Positions 40,451 through 48,574 of a stretch of 64,000 nt of DNA are shown here, piece after piece. The DNA is from Collinsella sp. AF23-2 (GTDB taxonomy: Bacteria; Actinomycetota; Coriobacteriia; Coriobacteriales; Coriobacteriaceae): contig NZ_QRVG01000001.1 of the NCBI RefSeq assembly GCF_003459245.1, positions 292,550 through 356,549 on the forward strand, written 5' to 3'. Numbering within the stretch: position 1 is the first letter of the stretch; each line of letters begins with the position of its first letter. A program made the position numbers and the translations under genes. Below the pieces are notes generated by a model that was not told where the DNA came from, made no database searches, and worked only from the letters and a program-made list of their open reading frames with translations.

Positions 40451-41718
40451 GCGAGCTCCTCTTCAAAGTTGTCGATCAGGTTGTTGCCTAGGCGGACGAC
40501 GGCGGCGCGGGTGCGCTCGTCGGTGGCGGAAAGCGCGGCGTCCTCCAGCTTGGCGCGGATGAACAGGTCCTCGGCGGCGTTTTGGTCAAGGCCACGGCAG
40601 GCGAGGTAGAACAGCTGCTCGTCGCGGACGTGACCGATGGTGGCGCCGTGGTTGCCGGCGACGTCGTCCTCGTCACAGAGAATGACGGGAACGGTCTTGT
40701 TGTCGACGCCCTTGTTGGCCAAAAGCACCGTCTCGCGTTCGGTGCCGGTTGCACCCTTGCAGCCGTGCACGAGGTCGATGGTGCCACGGTAGACCTTCTT
40801 GGACGTGCCGGTCAGCACGCCGTTGGCGTCGATCTCGCACTCGGTCTTGCGACCGCGGTGGCGCAGCTCGTAGTTAAAGTCGCGCACCTGCTCGCGGGCG
40901 CCCAGGTAATCGGTATCGATGGTCACCTTGGCGGTGTCGCCCAGCAGGTCGCCGGCAAGGCCGGTGGCGCTGGCGCCGGCGCCCAGGACGGTGTGCTGCA
41001 CGTTGACGCGCGCGCCCTCGTCCAGGAACAGGCCGGTGTCGTCGAGTGCGATCCAGCTGTCGTCGAGTGTCTGCGTGCAGGTCACGTTGACGGTGGCGTA
41101 CTCGTGGGCGCACACGCGTAGCACGGAGCCCACGACACCCTCGCCGGTAACAGGAGAGTCTAGGGCAATATGCAGGTCGAGCGTTGCCTGCGGGCGAGCG
41201 ACGATGTCGATGGCGGCGATGGCCGCGGCGGCATCGACACCGCTCACACGCACGGTAACCGTGGCGTGCTGGTATGCGGGCACATCGATGACGATGCGCT
41301 TGGTAGCGTGCTCGGCCAAGTAGGCGTAGGCAGCCTCGCCCATGCCGGTTTCGAAGGCTTCAGCAGGGGAGAGCTCCTCCTCGAGCTTGATGGCGCCGGC
41401 CTGGTAGACGGAGGTGGCGGGCACGTCGAGCTCGGTCTCGGGCGTGATGCGGGCGCGGTCGGCGGCATCACCGGGGGCGGAGGCGCGGCGCTCGGGGAAG
41501 CGCTCGGCCATGGCGTTCATGGCGGTGCCAAACGCGTCGGCAGCGCCGGAAAACTGCTCGCCCAAGCCTTCGACCTCAACGGCCTCCGCGGGAGCGGCGG
41601 CAAGCTCGTCAGAGAGCTCGAGCTTGGTCTGATTCATTTTCAACCAGCCCCAGGTTGCTGCGGGCATCGCGTTGACCTGCTCGAGCGTGGTAGCAGCGGT
41701 GTTGGTTTCCTGTTTCAT
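40447..41718 (-). CDS. sufD: Iron-sulfur cluster assembly protein SufD
   Basis: A 423-residue SufD. The N-terminal part is variable; the C-terminal beta-helix core is the family hallmark (VNVQHTVLGAGASATGLAGDLLGD around 265, YRGTIDLVHGCKGATGTERETVLLANKG around 340, then DEDDVAGNHGATIGHVRDEQLFYLACRG). It pairs with SufB and the SufC ATPase to build 4Fe-4S clusters. The start at 41718 is one base into the sufB stop (TAATG), and the much longer open frame upstream is rejected because it overlaps sufB. Translational coupling is likely. Confidence 0.93.
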   Translation of the reverse strand: MKQETNTAATTLEQVNAMPAATWGWLKMNQTKLELSDELAAAPAEAVEVEGLGEQFSGAADAFGTAMNAMAERFPERRASAPGDAADRARITPETELDVPATSVYQAGAIKLEEELSPAEAFETGMGEAAYAYLAEHATKRIVIDVPAYQHATVTVRVSGVDAAAAIAAIDIVARPQATLDLHIALDSPVTGEGVVGSVLRVCAHEYATVNVTCTQTLDDSWIALDDTGLFLDEGARVNVQHTVLGAGASATGLAGDLLGDTAKVTIDTDYLGAREQVRDFNYELRHRGRKTECEIDANGVLTGTSKKVYRGTIDLVHGCKGATGTERETVLLANKGVDNKTVPVILCDEDDVAGNHGATIGHVRDEQLFYLACRGLDQNAAEDLFIRAKLEDAALSATDERTRAAVVRLGNNLIDNFEEELA

Positions 41719-43130
41719 TATCCGATCGCTCCTTCCATCTCGAGCTTGATCAGGTTGTTCATCTCGACGGCGTACTCCAGCGGCAACTCCTTGGAGACCG
41801 GGTTGGCAAAGCCGTTGACGATCATGGTGCGGGCCTCTTCCTCCGAGATGCCGCGGCTCATCAGGTAGAACACCTTGTCGTCGCCGATACGACCGATGGT
41901 GGCCTCGTGGCCGATGTCGACGTTCTTGGCGCGGATGTCCATGGCCGGAATAGTGTCGGAGCGGCTCTGGTCGTCGAGCATCAGCGACTGGCAGCTCACG
42001 GTTGCCTTGGAGCCCTCGGCCTTGGGCGTGGCCACGATAGAGCTGCGGAAGGTCTGGATGCCGCCGCTCTTGGAGATGCCCTTGGTCTCGACGGTCGCCG
42101 AGGTCTCGGGCGCGTTGAGTACGACCTTGCAGCCGGTATCGAGGTTCTGGCCGGCGCCGGCAAAGGTGATGCCGGTAAAGCTCGAACGGGCGCGGCGGCC
42201 GTTGAGCACGCTCATGGGATAGAGGTAGCCCACGTGGCTGCCGAAGGAGCCACTGATCCACTCGATGTCGCCGTCCTCGTCCACGCGCGCACGCTTGGTG
42301 TTGAGGTTGTACATGTTCTTGGACCAGTTCTCGATGGTCGAGTAGCGCAGGTGTGCGCGTTTGCCCACAAAGAGCTCGACGGCGCCGGCGTGGAGGTTGG
42401 CTACGTTGTACTTGGGCGCGGAGCAACCCTCGATAAAGTGCAGGTCGGCGTCGTCCTCGACGATGATGAGCGTGTGCTCAAACTGGCCGGCGCCCTTGGC
42501 GTTAAGACGGAAGTAGCTCTGCAGCGGGAAGTCGAGCTTGGTGCCCTTGGGCACGTAGACAAACGAGCCGCCCGACCATACGGCGCCGTGCAGGGCCGCA
42601 AACTTGTGGTCGGTGGGCGGGATGAGCGTCATAAACTTCTCGTGGATGAGCGGTTCCCACTGCGGGTCGTGCAGGGCCTCCTCGATGCCGGAGTAGACGA
42701 TGCCCATCTTGGACGCGGTGTCCTGCATGTTGTGGTAGACCAGCTCGGAGTCGTACTGCGCGCCGACGCCTGCCAGGTAGCTGCGCTCGGCCTCGGGGAT
42801 GCCCAGGCGCTCAAAGGTGTTCTTGATGTCGTCGGGCACCGACTCCCAGTCGTGTTTTTGGTCGGTGTTGGGCTTGACGTAGGTGACGATGTTGTCCATG
42901 TCCAAGCCCTCGATGGAGGGGCCCCACGTCGGATCCGGGAAGCGGTTGAAAATCTCGAGGGACTTGAGGCGCAGGTCGAGCATCCACTGTGGCTCGTCCT
43001 TCTTGGCGCTGATCTCGCGCACGATGTCGGGCGTGATGCCGGCGTCGAGGCGCTCGAATCCCTTCTCGCCATAGGTGAAGTCGTAGAGGCTGCGGTCGAT
43101 GTCCGCGACCTCGGTGCGGTTCTTGGTCAT
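41718..43130 (-). CDS. sufB: Iron-sulfur cluster assembly protein SufB
   Basis: A 470-residue SufB. Recognisable segments are YSGIEEALHDPQWEPLIHEKFMTLIPPTDHKFAALH around 145-180, FVYVPKGTKLDFPLQSYFRLN around 195, HFIEGCSAPKYNVANLHAG around 235 and the C-terminal GHEATIGRIGDDKVFYLMSRGISEEEARTMIVNGF. SufB carries the nascent cluster in the SufBCD complex in the cytoplasm. It follows sufC by 12 bases and overlaps sufD by one, so the operon is tightly packed. Start ATG at 43130. Confidence 0.95.
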   Translation of the reverse strand: MTKNRTEVADIDRSLYDFTYGEKGFERLDAGITPDIVREISAKKDEPQWMLDLRLKSLEIFNRFPDPTWGPSIEGLDMDNIVTYVKPNTDQKHDWESVPDDIKNTFERLGIPEAERSYLAGVGAQYDSELVYHNMQDTASKMGIVYSGIEEALHDPQWEPLIHEKFMTLIPPTDHKFAALHGAVWSGGSFVYVPKGTKLDFPLQSYFRLNAKGAGQFEHTLIIVEDDADLHFIEGCSAPKYNVANLHAGAVELFVGKRAHLRYSTIENWSKNMYNLNTKRARVDEDGDIEWISGSFGSHVGYLYPMSVLNGRRARSSFTGITFAGAGQNLDTGCKVVLNAPETSATVETKGISKSGGIQTFRSSIVATPKAEGSKATVSCQSLMLDDQSRSDTIPAMDIRAKNVDIGHEATIGRIGDDKVFYLMSRGISEEEARTMIVNGFANPVSKELPLEYAVEMNNLIKLEMEGAIG

Positions 43131-43142
43131 TGCGTCGCCCCT

Positions 43143-43943
43143 TTACGCCTGCTGCTCGGCAGCGGCGGCTTCGGCCTGGGCGCGCTGCTCGGCGGCCTCG
43201 CGCTCGAAGGTCTCAAAACCGTTCTTGTCGATCCAGGGAATGAGCGAGGCGTCGTCCTCGCGTACGATGTGGCCCTTGACCATAACGTGGACGCGGTCGA
43301 CATCCAGGTGTTCCAGGATGCGCGTGTTGTGCGTGATGATGAGCATGGAGCCGTCGCAGCTCTTGCGGTACGCGTCCATGCCGTGGCTGACGGTGGACAG
43401 GGCGTCGACGTCCAGGCCGGAGTCGGTTTCGTCCAGGATGGCGAGTTTGGGCTGCAGCAGCAGAAGCTGGAGCATCTCGACCTTCTTCTTCTCGCCGCCC
43501 GAGAAGCCTACGCCCAACTCGCGGTTGAGGTAGGCGGTATCCATGTTGAGCTCGGCCGCGAGCTCCTTGACGCGACGGCGGAATTCCTTGCCCTTCATCT
43601 CCAGGCCGGGACGGCCGGCGATGCTGGCACGCAAAAAGCTCGACAGCGGCACGCCCGGAATCTCGACCGGGGCCTGGAAGCTCAGGAACAGGCCGGCGCG
43701 CGAACGCTTGTCGGTGGTGAGCTCGGTGATGTCCTGGCGGTCAAAGACGATACGGCCGTCGTTGACCGTGTAGACGGGGTCGCCCATGACCAGGTGGCCC
43801 AGGGTGGATTTGCCGGCGCCGTTGGGTCCCATCAGCACATGGGTCTCGCCGGCGGCGACGTTGAGGTTGACGTTGTGGAGGATGGTCTTCTCGTCCACGG
43901 AGGCGGTCAGACCTTCGATGGAAAGCAGCGGATTTGCGCTCAT
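43143..43943 (-). CDS. sufC: Fe-S assembly ABC ATPase SufC
   Basis: A 266-residue soluble ABC ATPase. Walker A GPNGAGKSTLGHLVMGD around 36, the signature GVGFSGGEKKKVEMLQ around 147, Walker B LAILDETDSGLDVD around 170 and the H-loop ITHNTRILEHL. It powers SufBD conformational change in cluster assembly. The ATG at 43943 is preferred over the one at 43973 because AGAGAGGGACAGC precedes it. It is the first gene of the suf operon and faces the Rrf2 regulator. The C-terminus is Ala/Gln-rich (QRAQAEAAAAEQQA). Confidence 0.94.
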   Translation of the reverse strand: MSANPLLSIEGLTASVDEKTILHNVNLNVAAGETHVLMGPNGAGKSTLGHLVMGDPVYTVNDGRIVFDRQDITELTTDKRSRAGLFLSFQAPVEIPGVPLSSFLRASIAGRPGLEMKGKEFRRRVKELAAELNMDTAYLNRELGVGFSGGEKKKVEMLQLLLLQPKLAILDETDSGLDVDALSTVSHGMDAYRKSCDGSMLIITHNTRILEHLDVDRVHVMVKGHIVREDDASLIPWIDKNGFETFEREAAEQRAQAEAAAAEQQA

Positions 43944-44027
43944 GCTGTCCCTCTCTGTATATGGTGTACTCATAGGTGTACTAAACCCTAGGAATCTTCT
44001 CGGAATAAAGTTACTATGGGTTCGGCG

Positions 44028-44051
44028 TTAGTCAAGGGAAAACCCGACTAA
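44028..44051. promoter_or_regulatory. Candidate operator between sufC and the Rrf2 regulator gene
   Basis: TTAGTC at 44028-44033 and its inverse GACTAA at 44046-44051 with a 12-base spacer that itself contains GGG-AAAA-CCC. It overlaps a TTGACT-like -35 hexamer on the minus strand (44030-44035) for the suf operon. The position and the neighbour make it a good site for the Rrf2 protein. No footprint can be shown here. Confidence 0.5.
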
Positions 44052-44109
44052 TCCACTCGACTTTTTAGATGCGTGACATAATTAATCAGGATTGTTTGCC
44101 CCGCGCGCA

Positions 44110-44145
44110 TAAGATTTGGGACAAACAAGCCTGGTATTTTGTCCC
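44110..44145. repeat. TAAGATTTGGGACAAA palindrome, copy at the Rrf2 side
   Basis: GGGACAAA / TTTTGTCCC with an 11-base loop, 21 bases before the regulator start. Its left half and flank TAAGATTTGGGACAAA match 38680-38695 exactly in the same orientation. Confidence 0.6.
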
Positions 44146-44166
44146 AGGAACAACGGGAGGGTAGAT

Positions 44167-44598
44167 ATGCTCATTTCTTCCAAGGGCCGCTATGCCCTCC
44201 GGTTAATGATCTATATCGCGGCGCTCGGTGACGCCGAGGGCAAGATTGCCCTGCGCGAGGTTGCCGACCGCGAGCATATCTCACAAAAGTATTTGGAGCA
44301 GCTGGTTCGTCCGCTTATGAAGGCGGGTCTGCTTAAGAGCGTGCGCGGCAAGGGCGGTGGCTACATGATGGCCAAGGACCCCGCCGAGGTGCGTGCCGGC
44401 GACATCCTGCGTGCCGTCGAAGGCAGCACGGCTCCGGTGGCGTGCGATGGCATCGACAACAGCTGCGCCCGCAGCGACCTGTGTTCCACCGTCAAGTTCT
44501 GGCGCGGCCTGGACGAGGTCATCGAGAACTATGTTGACGGCGTGACGTTGGCCGACCTGGCCGCCGTCCCCGAGATTAACTTTGACATTAAGCTGTAG
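44167..44598 (+). CDS. Rrf2 family transcriptional regulator (IscR/SufR-like)
   Basis: A 143-residue winged-helix regulator. The N-terminal MLISSKGRYALRLMIYIAAL and ISQKYLEQLVRPLMKAGLLKSVRGKGGGY are the Rrf2 signature. Three cysteines in VACDGIDNSCARSDLC (around residue 97) have the spacing of the IscR cluster-binding site, so it probably senses iron-sulfur status and controls the suf operon opposite it. GGGAGGGTAGAT precedes the ATG at 44167. A palindromic candidate operator lies in the shared gap. Whether it represses or activates is not seen. Confidence 0.9.
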   Translation: MLISSKGRYALRLMIYIAALGDAEGKIALREVADREHISQKYLEQLVRPLMKAGLLKSVRGKGGGYMMAKDPAEVRAGDILRAVEGSTAPVACDGIDNSCARSDLCSTVKFWRGLDEVIENYVDGVTLADLAAVPEINFDIKL

Positions 44599-44737
44599 GT
44601 TGAGCGCAATTCCTTAAGATTTCGCGGAGGGTTGTTGCCGTTTACCGAGGGGTTGTTGTGCAACAACGGGCGAGCTGCAATACTTACTCTTATCTTTGCA
44701 AACTGCACTTTAACTACACCAATGCAGGGAGGATCTT

Positions 44738-46552
44738 ATGCAGCGCAAGCATTCTGCTATTGTCGCGGGCCTGACGCTGGCGCTTTCGTTTGGCGCCGTT
44801 TCCGCGCCGGCACCCGCCGCTGCCGAGGAGCCCACGCCGGGCGTTGCCTCGGGTGCCACCGATATCGATAAGGGTCTCTATACCCAGCAGTCCTTCTCGG
44901 GCGTGCTGAGGTCGGTCCAGGGCGTTTCGTTTGTTAACGTTACCCCCGAGATGAAGTACTTTACCAAGTACGAGAGCCATGGCAACTATAACCAGGGCTT
45001 TTCGTATGGCGACGGCTATAACGCGCTGGGTTATTACCAGTTCGACCGTCGATGGTCGCTCATTCCGTTTATGAAGCAGGCCTACAACTACAACCCCGAA
45101 AAATACAGCATGCTCAAGGATGCGATTGATCGCGGCAGCGAGATTTCCAACACGAGCAATGCCATGTACGAGAACGGCCAGCTCACCGAGTTGGGCCGTA
45201 TTGCGCAGGAGGCTTTCCAAGGTGCTTATAACACCGACCCTGTTGAGTTCTCGGCTCTGCAGGATGCGTATGCGTACAACTCGTACTATGCGGTGACCGA
45301 GGCGTGGCTCAAGAGCGGCCTGGGCATTGATATTTCGGGCCGTGCCGATTGCGTTAAGGGCATGGTGTGGAGCATCACCAACATGTGCGGCACCGGTGGC
45401 TGCAGGGACTTCTTCCGTTGGGCAAACCTTTCTAACAGTATGACTGATCGCGAGTTTGTGACGGCGCTTTCCAACAGTGTGGTCAATAACGTGGCGACCA
45501 AGTATTCGAGCCAGCCCCAGTATCATGAGGGCTGGAAGAACCGCTACCGCAACGAGCTGAAGGACTGCTTGGTTTATATCGCCGAGGACGAGGCCGCTGC
45601 CGCTGCGACGCCCGTGCAGCCCGAGCCCTCGCCGGCGCCCTCGCCGACGCCTGATTCGAATGACGACTCGAGCGACGATGCCAACGATGACAGGATGGAT
45701 TCGCCCTCGACCGATGCTGACGGTGATGGCTCTGCTGGTGGCACTACCAACAACGGCTCTACCTCGAACGGCTCCGTTTCGAACGGCTCTGCTGCGGGCG
45801 ATTCGTCTTCAAGCTCTGCAGGCAATACGGACAGCGACGCTTCTGGTTCGACCGGCGCTGGCACCTCTAACTCATCCACCGGCTCGAGCGATTCGTCCGT
45901 TGGCACCGGCTCTAACAACGGCTCCGGCTCTGACGCAACCCCTGGTTCCGATGCTTCCAAGGATGACTCGAATAAGGCGCCGGACGTTCCCGTTGCTTCG
46001 CCGGACAAGAAGCCTTCTTTCTCCGAGCAGCTTGGTTCTACGCTGGGCTCTTCGCTGATGGCTGGCGTCAATAACGGCTCGACCCAGAACAAGGGCAACT
46101 CTGATCAGGTTTCCACGGAAAAGATCGAAGCCGCAAAGGGCGACTCCAAGGACAAGGCTTCCGAGAAGACCGAATCCGATAAGGGTTCTAGCTCTGAGGA
46201 GAAGAGCGACAAGTCCGAACAGAAGAAGGACGAGGATAAGAAGTCTGAATCTGAGGAGAAGGACAAGAGCAAGGCCGAGGGCGAAAAGAAACAGTCCGAA
46301 GACGACGACAAGAGCGGTGCTGACAACCAGGTCCAAGAGCAAAATGACTCCAAAACGGTGACCACCACGACCACGACGACTACAACTACCAAGTCCTCGG
46401 GCGGCAACATGCCCAAGACGGGCGATCTGATTGTGATGGCGAGCCTTGCCAGTGCAAGCTTGGCCACACTGGGCGCTACGTCTATCGTAAGTGGTAAGCA
46501 TAAGCTCGATCAGCAGAAGAAGGCTTCTGGGGAGGACGGCTTGGAGGAGTAA
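44738..46552 (+). CDS. Secreted, sortase-anchored surface protein with lysozyme-like N-terminal domain
   Basis: A 604-residue protein. A signal peptide (MQRKHSAIVAGLTLALSFGAVSAPAPAAAEE) precedes a globular domain at about 45-275. Its KYESHGNYNQGFSYGDGYNALGYYQFD (around 75-102) resembles the catalytic glutamate region of lysozyme-like peptidoglycan hydrolases. Residues 285-420 are Ser/Asp/Gly/Asn-rich and 440-540 extremely charged (Lys/Glu/Asp), a wall-spanning stalk. TTTTTTTTTT leads to MPKTGD (a LPXTG-type sortase motif), a hydrophobic helix and a charged tail with two late lysines. Enzyme activity is inferred; anchoring is well supported. GGGAGGATCTT precedes the start. Confidence 0.82.
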   Translation: MQRKHSAIVAGLTLALSFGAVSAPAPAAAEEPTPGVASGATDIDKGLYTQQSFSGVLRSVQGVSFVNVTPEMKYFTKYESHGNYNQGFSYGDGYNALGYYQFDRRWSLIPFMKQAYNYNPEKYSMLKDAIDRGSEISNTSNAMYENGQLTELGRIAQEAFQGAYNTDPVEFSALQDAYAYNSYYAVTEAWLKSGLGIDISGRADCVKGMVWSITNMCGTGGCRDFFRWANLSNSMTDREFVTALSNSVVNNVATKYSSQPQYHEGWKNRYRNELKDCLVYIAEDEAAAAATPVQPEPSPAPSPTPDSNDDSSDDANDDRMDSPSTDADGDGSAGGTTNNGSTSNGSVSNGSAAGDSSSSSAGNTDSDASGSTGAGTSNSSTGSSDSSVGTGSNNGSGSDATPGSDASKDDSNKAPDVPVASPDKKPSFSEQLGSTLGSSLMAGVNNGSTQNKGNSDQVSTEKIEAAKGDSKDKASEKTESDKGSSSEEKSDKSEQKKDEDKKSESEEKDKSKAEGEKKQSEDDDKSGADNQVQEQNDSKTVTTTTTTTTTTKSSGGNMPKTGDLIVMASLASASLATLGATSIVSGKHKLDQQKKASGEDGLEE

Positions 46553-46582
46553 TCTTCCAGATCGTTTTCTATAAGAGTTTGG

Positions 46583-46620
46583 GACGGGGTCCGGTGCGGC
46601 GGCATCGGCCCCCCTTTTTT
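46583..46620 (+). terminator. Terminator of the surface-protein gene
   Basis: GGGG-T-CCG-G-TGC / GGCA-T-CGG-C-CCCC stem followed by CCTTTTTTT. The 5-prime part reads TTTGGGACGGGG, like the GGGACGGGG repeats. Confidence 0.7.
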
Positions 46621-46754
46621 TGTTGTGCAACGATTTGTTATGCCCCCTCGGGGGTCTGTTGCTACCGCTGCCCGAAACGTTTGCATGTCGATATTGTTGC
46701 GCTCTACCCGCTCGCTACAATGGGCATCGTGCTGCGTTAGAAGGAGAGTTTACG

Positions 46755-48554
46755 GTGTCTGAACAGGTGAATTGTGGTTTTACTCATGCGTTTGGTGCAC
46801 GGTTGCTCAATCATGCGGATAGCGCAGCTCTACCGGTTGATGCACGCGACTTTTCCGATGCAATCAATCGGTGTTTACTCGTCGATAAGACTATGTTTAT
46901 TGCCGATATATTGGACAGTGAAGCACCTGTTGCGCTTTGCTGTCGGCCCAAGGGTTTTGGCAAGAGCATGAATTTATCGATGCTCAAGTGCTATTTGGAA
47001 CGACCTGATCGCCGGCTGCCGGATCGAAGCCTGTTCGCTGGTACCCAGATTTGGCAGGCGGGCGGCGGTCGCTATCGTGATGAGTACGCGAGTTATCCGG
47101 TCATCATGCTCGACTTTACAGCTGCCGCTTCGAGGCATGGTGCTGGTGCTGCGGCAGCAATTCGCGGGGCTGTCGTGCGCGAGTGCGCCCGATTACTGCC
47201 GCTGCTTGCCGCGCCTGATCTGTCAAGACGTGAGGTTCGTCTTATCGAGAGGGCGGCGCGTGGGGTGGCCAGCGATAAGGAGATCGATGCGGCGCTTGGC
47301 GTGCTTATCAAGCTGCTCCAGGCAGCTTTCGATGAGCAGGTTGTTCTTCTGATAGACGACTACGACGCGGTATGTCCAAAGCGTTTGGACGCTAAGGACG
47401 ACGGTAGCGTGGATTCCCTAGAGTCGCTCAGCCGAATGCTGTTCGACACCATTGCCGACGCCGGCGACTCGTTGCGATTGACGTGTCTTATGGGCGAGCG
47501 CCCCGGTCCTGCCGAGCTTGCGTTGTCCCAACGTGGGGTTTCCTATCGGTCGGCGACAGCGTTGTCGAGTTGGTGTGATCGATGGTTCGGTTTTTCGGAC
47601 GACGAAGTCCAAGTGCTGTTGGATTGCATCGGTCGCAACGGCTGTCTGGATGACGCGCGTGAGTGGCTCGAGGGCTATCTGTTTGGTGGTTTTTATTGCT
47701 CGAGCCCGGAGCGCGTGGTGGACTACGCACATCGCGATTGCGTCGCGCCCGTTCGGGCGGATCTGTATTGTTACGCCGACCGTCTGGGCGCATGCGTCGG
47801 CGACTGGAATCTCATTCGCCTGTCCACATTGTTCGATTTGGTTGAGCCGCATGGGTTTATTGAGGCGCCAGTGCATATGCATGCCGAGGAGGTCGATGCC
47901 GCCAAGCCCGAAGATATCTGGACTGCGCTGTATCTGTCTGGATTCCTTACGACGGATATGACGGGGCATTCGGAGGACGGCGCGTGCCTTCGTTCCCTGC
48001 GTCTGCCTAATAACGAAGTGCGTCAGGCGCTCCGTCTTGTAATTCTGGAATGGTTTGAGTGCGCCGTTGAGGACGTTGGAGTTATCGACTCGTTCCATGA
48101 CGGGCTGTGTCGAGGAGACGAGGACACTGTAAAGCAAGCTTTGAGCTGTGCTATCGGCGATCTGGGCATCGATGTGGGCCAATCAGATATGCGGACAGCC
48201 TATCATCTGGCGCTTCAGGGGCTCTGCTTTGGACTGCCCGGCTATTGCAATCCCAGCTCCAAGCGAAGTGGCGTCTCGGATCGCTGGGATATCCAGGTGA
48301 TTCCCACCGGTCGGGTGTTTGACGTGGCCGACACGCTCGGCATGCTCGATGAGCGACCGCTCATTACGGTCAACATGTTGTACGACCCTGGCGTCGATGC
48401 CCTGGGCCTGGAACTGTTGGCGGTTCAGGCGCTGCTCGACATAGAGCGCGACGGCATCGATGATATCCGCGTGCCGCGCCCCGCCGTCGGGCGCATGCGT
48501 TGGGGTTTTGGCTTTGACGGTCAGCGTGTGTCCGTGGTGTGCCAACGACTGTAG
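46755..48554 (+). CDS. AAA-ATPase-like protein with degenerate PD-(D/E)XK-like C-terminus
   Basis: A 599-residue protein from the GTG at 46755 (AAGGAGAGTTTACG upstream). Residues 20-75 carry NRCLLVDKTMFIADILDS and the P-loop variant RPKGFGKSMNLSMLKCYLE, diagnostic of AAA-ATPase-like proteins normally fused to a PD-(D/E)XK nuclease. The C-terminal 130 residues align in order with that nuclease (SDRWDIQVIP, then ITVNMLYD, then LLAVQALLDIERDGID, then GRMRWGFGFDGQRVSVV). The E-x-K motif expected where ITVNM stands is missing, so nuclease activity is doubtful. Function of the family is unknown. Confidence 0.75.
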   Translation: MSEQVNCGFTHAFGARLLNHADSAALPVDARDFSDAINRCLLVDKTMFIADILDSEAPVALCCRPKGFGKSMNLSMLKCYLERPDRRLPDRSLFAGTQIWQAGGGRYRDEYASYPVIMLDFTAAASRHGAGAAAAIRGAVVRECARLLPLLAAPDLSRREVRLIERAARGVASDKEIDAALGVLIKLLQAAFDEQVVLLIDDYDAVCPKRLDAKDDGSVDSLESLSRMLFDTIADAGDSLRLTCLMGERPGPAELALSQRGVSYRSATALSSWCDRWFGFSDDEVQVLLDCIGRNGCLDDAREWLEGYLFGGFYCSSPERVVDYAHRDCVAPVRADLYCYADRLGACVGDWNLIRLSTLFDLVEPHGFIEAPVHMHAEEVDAAKPEDIWTALYLSGFLTTDMTGHSEDGACLRSLRLPNNEVRQALRLVILEWFECAVEDVGVIDSFHDGLCRGDEDTVKQALSCAIGDLGIDVGQSDMRTAYHLALQGLCFGLPGYCNPSSKRSGVSDRWDIQVIPTGRVFDVADTLGMLDERPLITVNMLYDPGVDALGLELLAVQALLDIERDGIDDIRVPRPAVGRMRWGFGFDGQRVSVVCQRL

Positions 48555-48574
48555 CGGCGGGCGAAAGCCCTTTA

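Noticed and set aside
41907..43991. 694-codon open frame antisense to sufB and sufC
   Set aside because: Covers two certain genes in the opposite direction and has only shadow composition.
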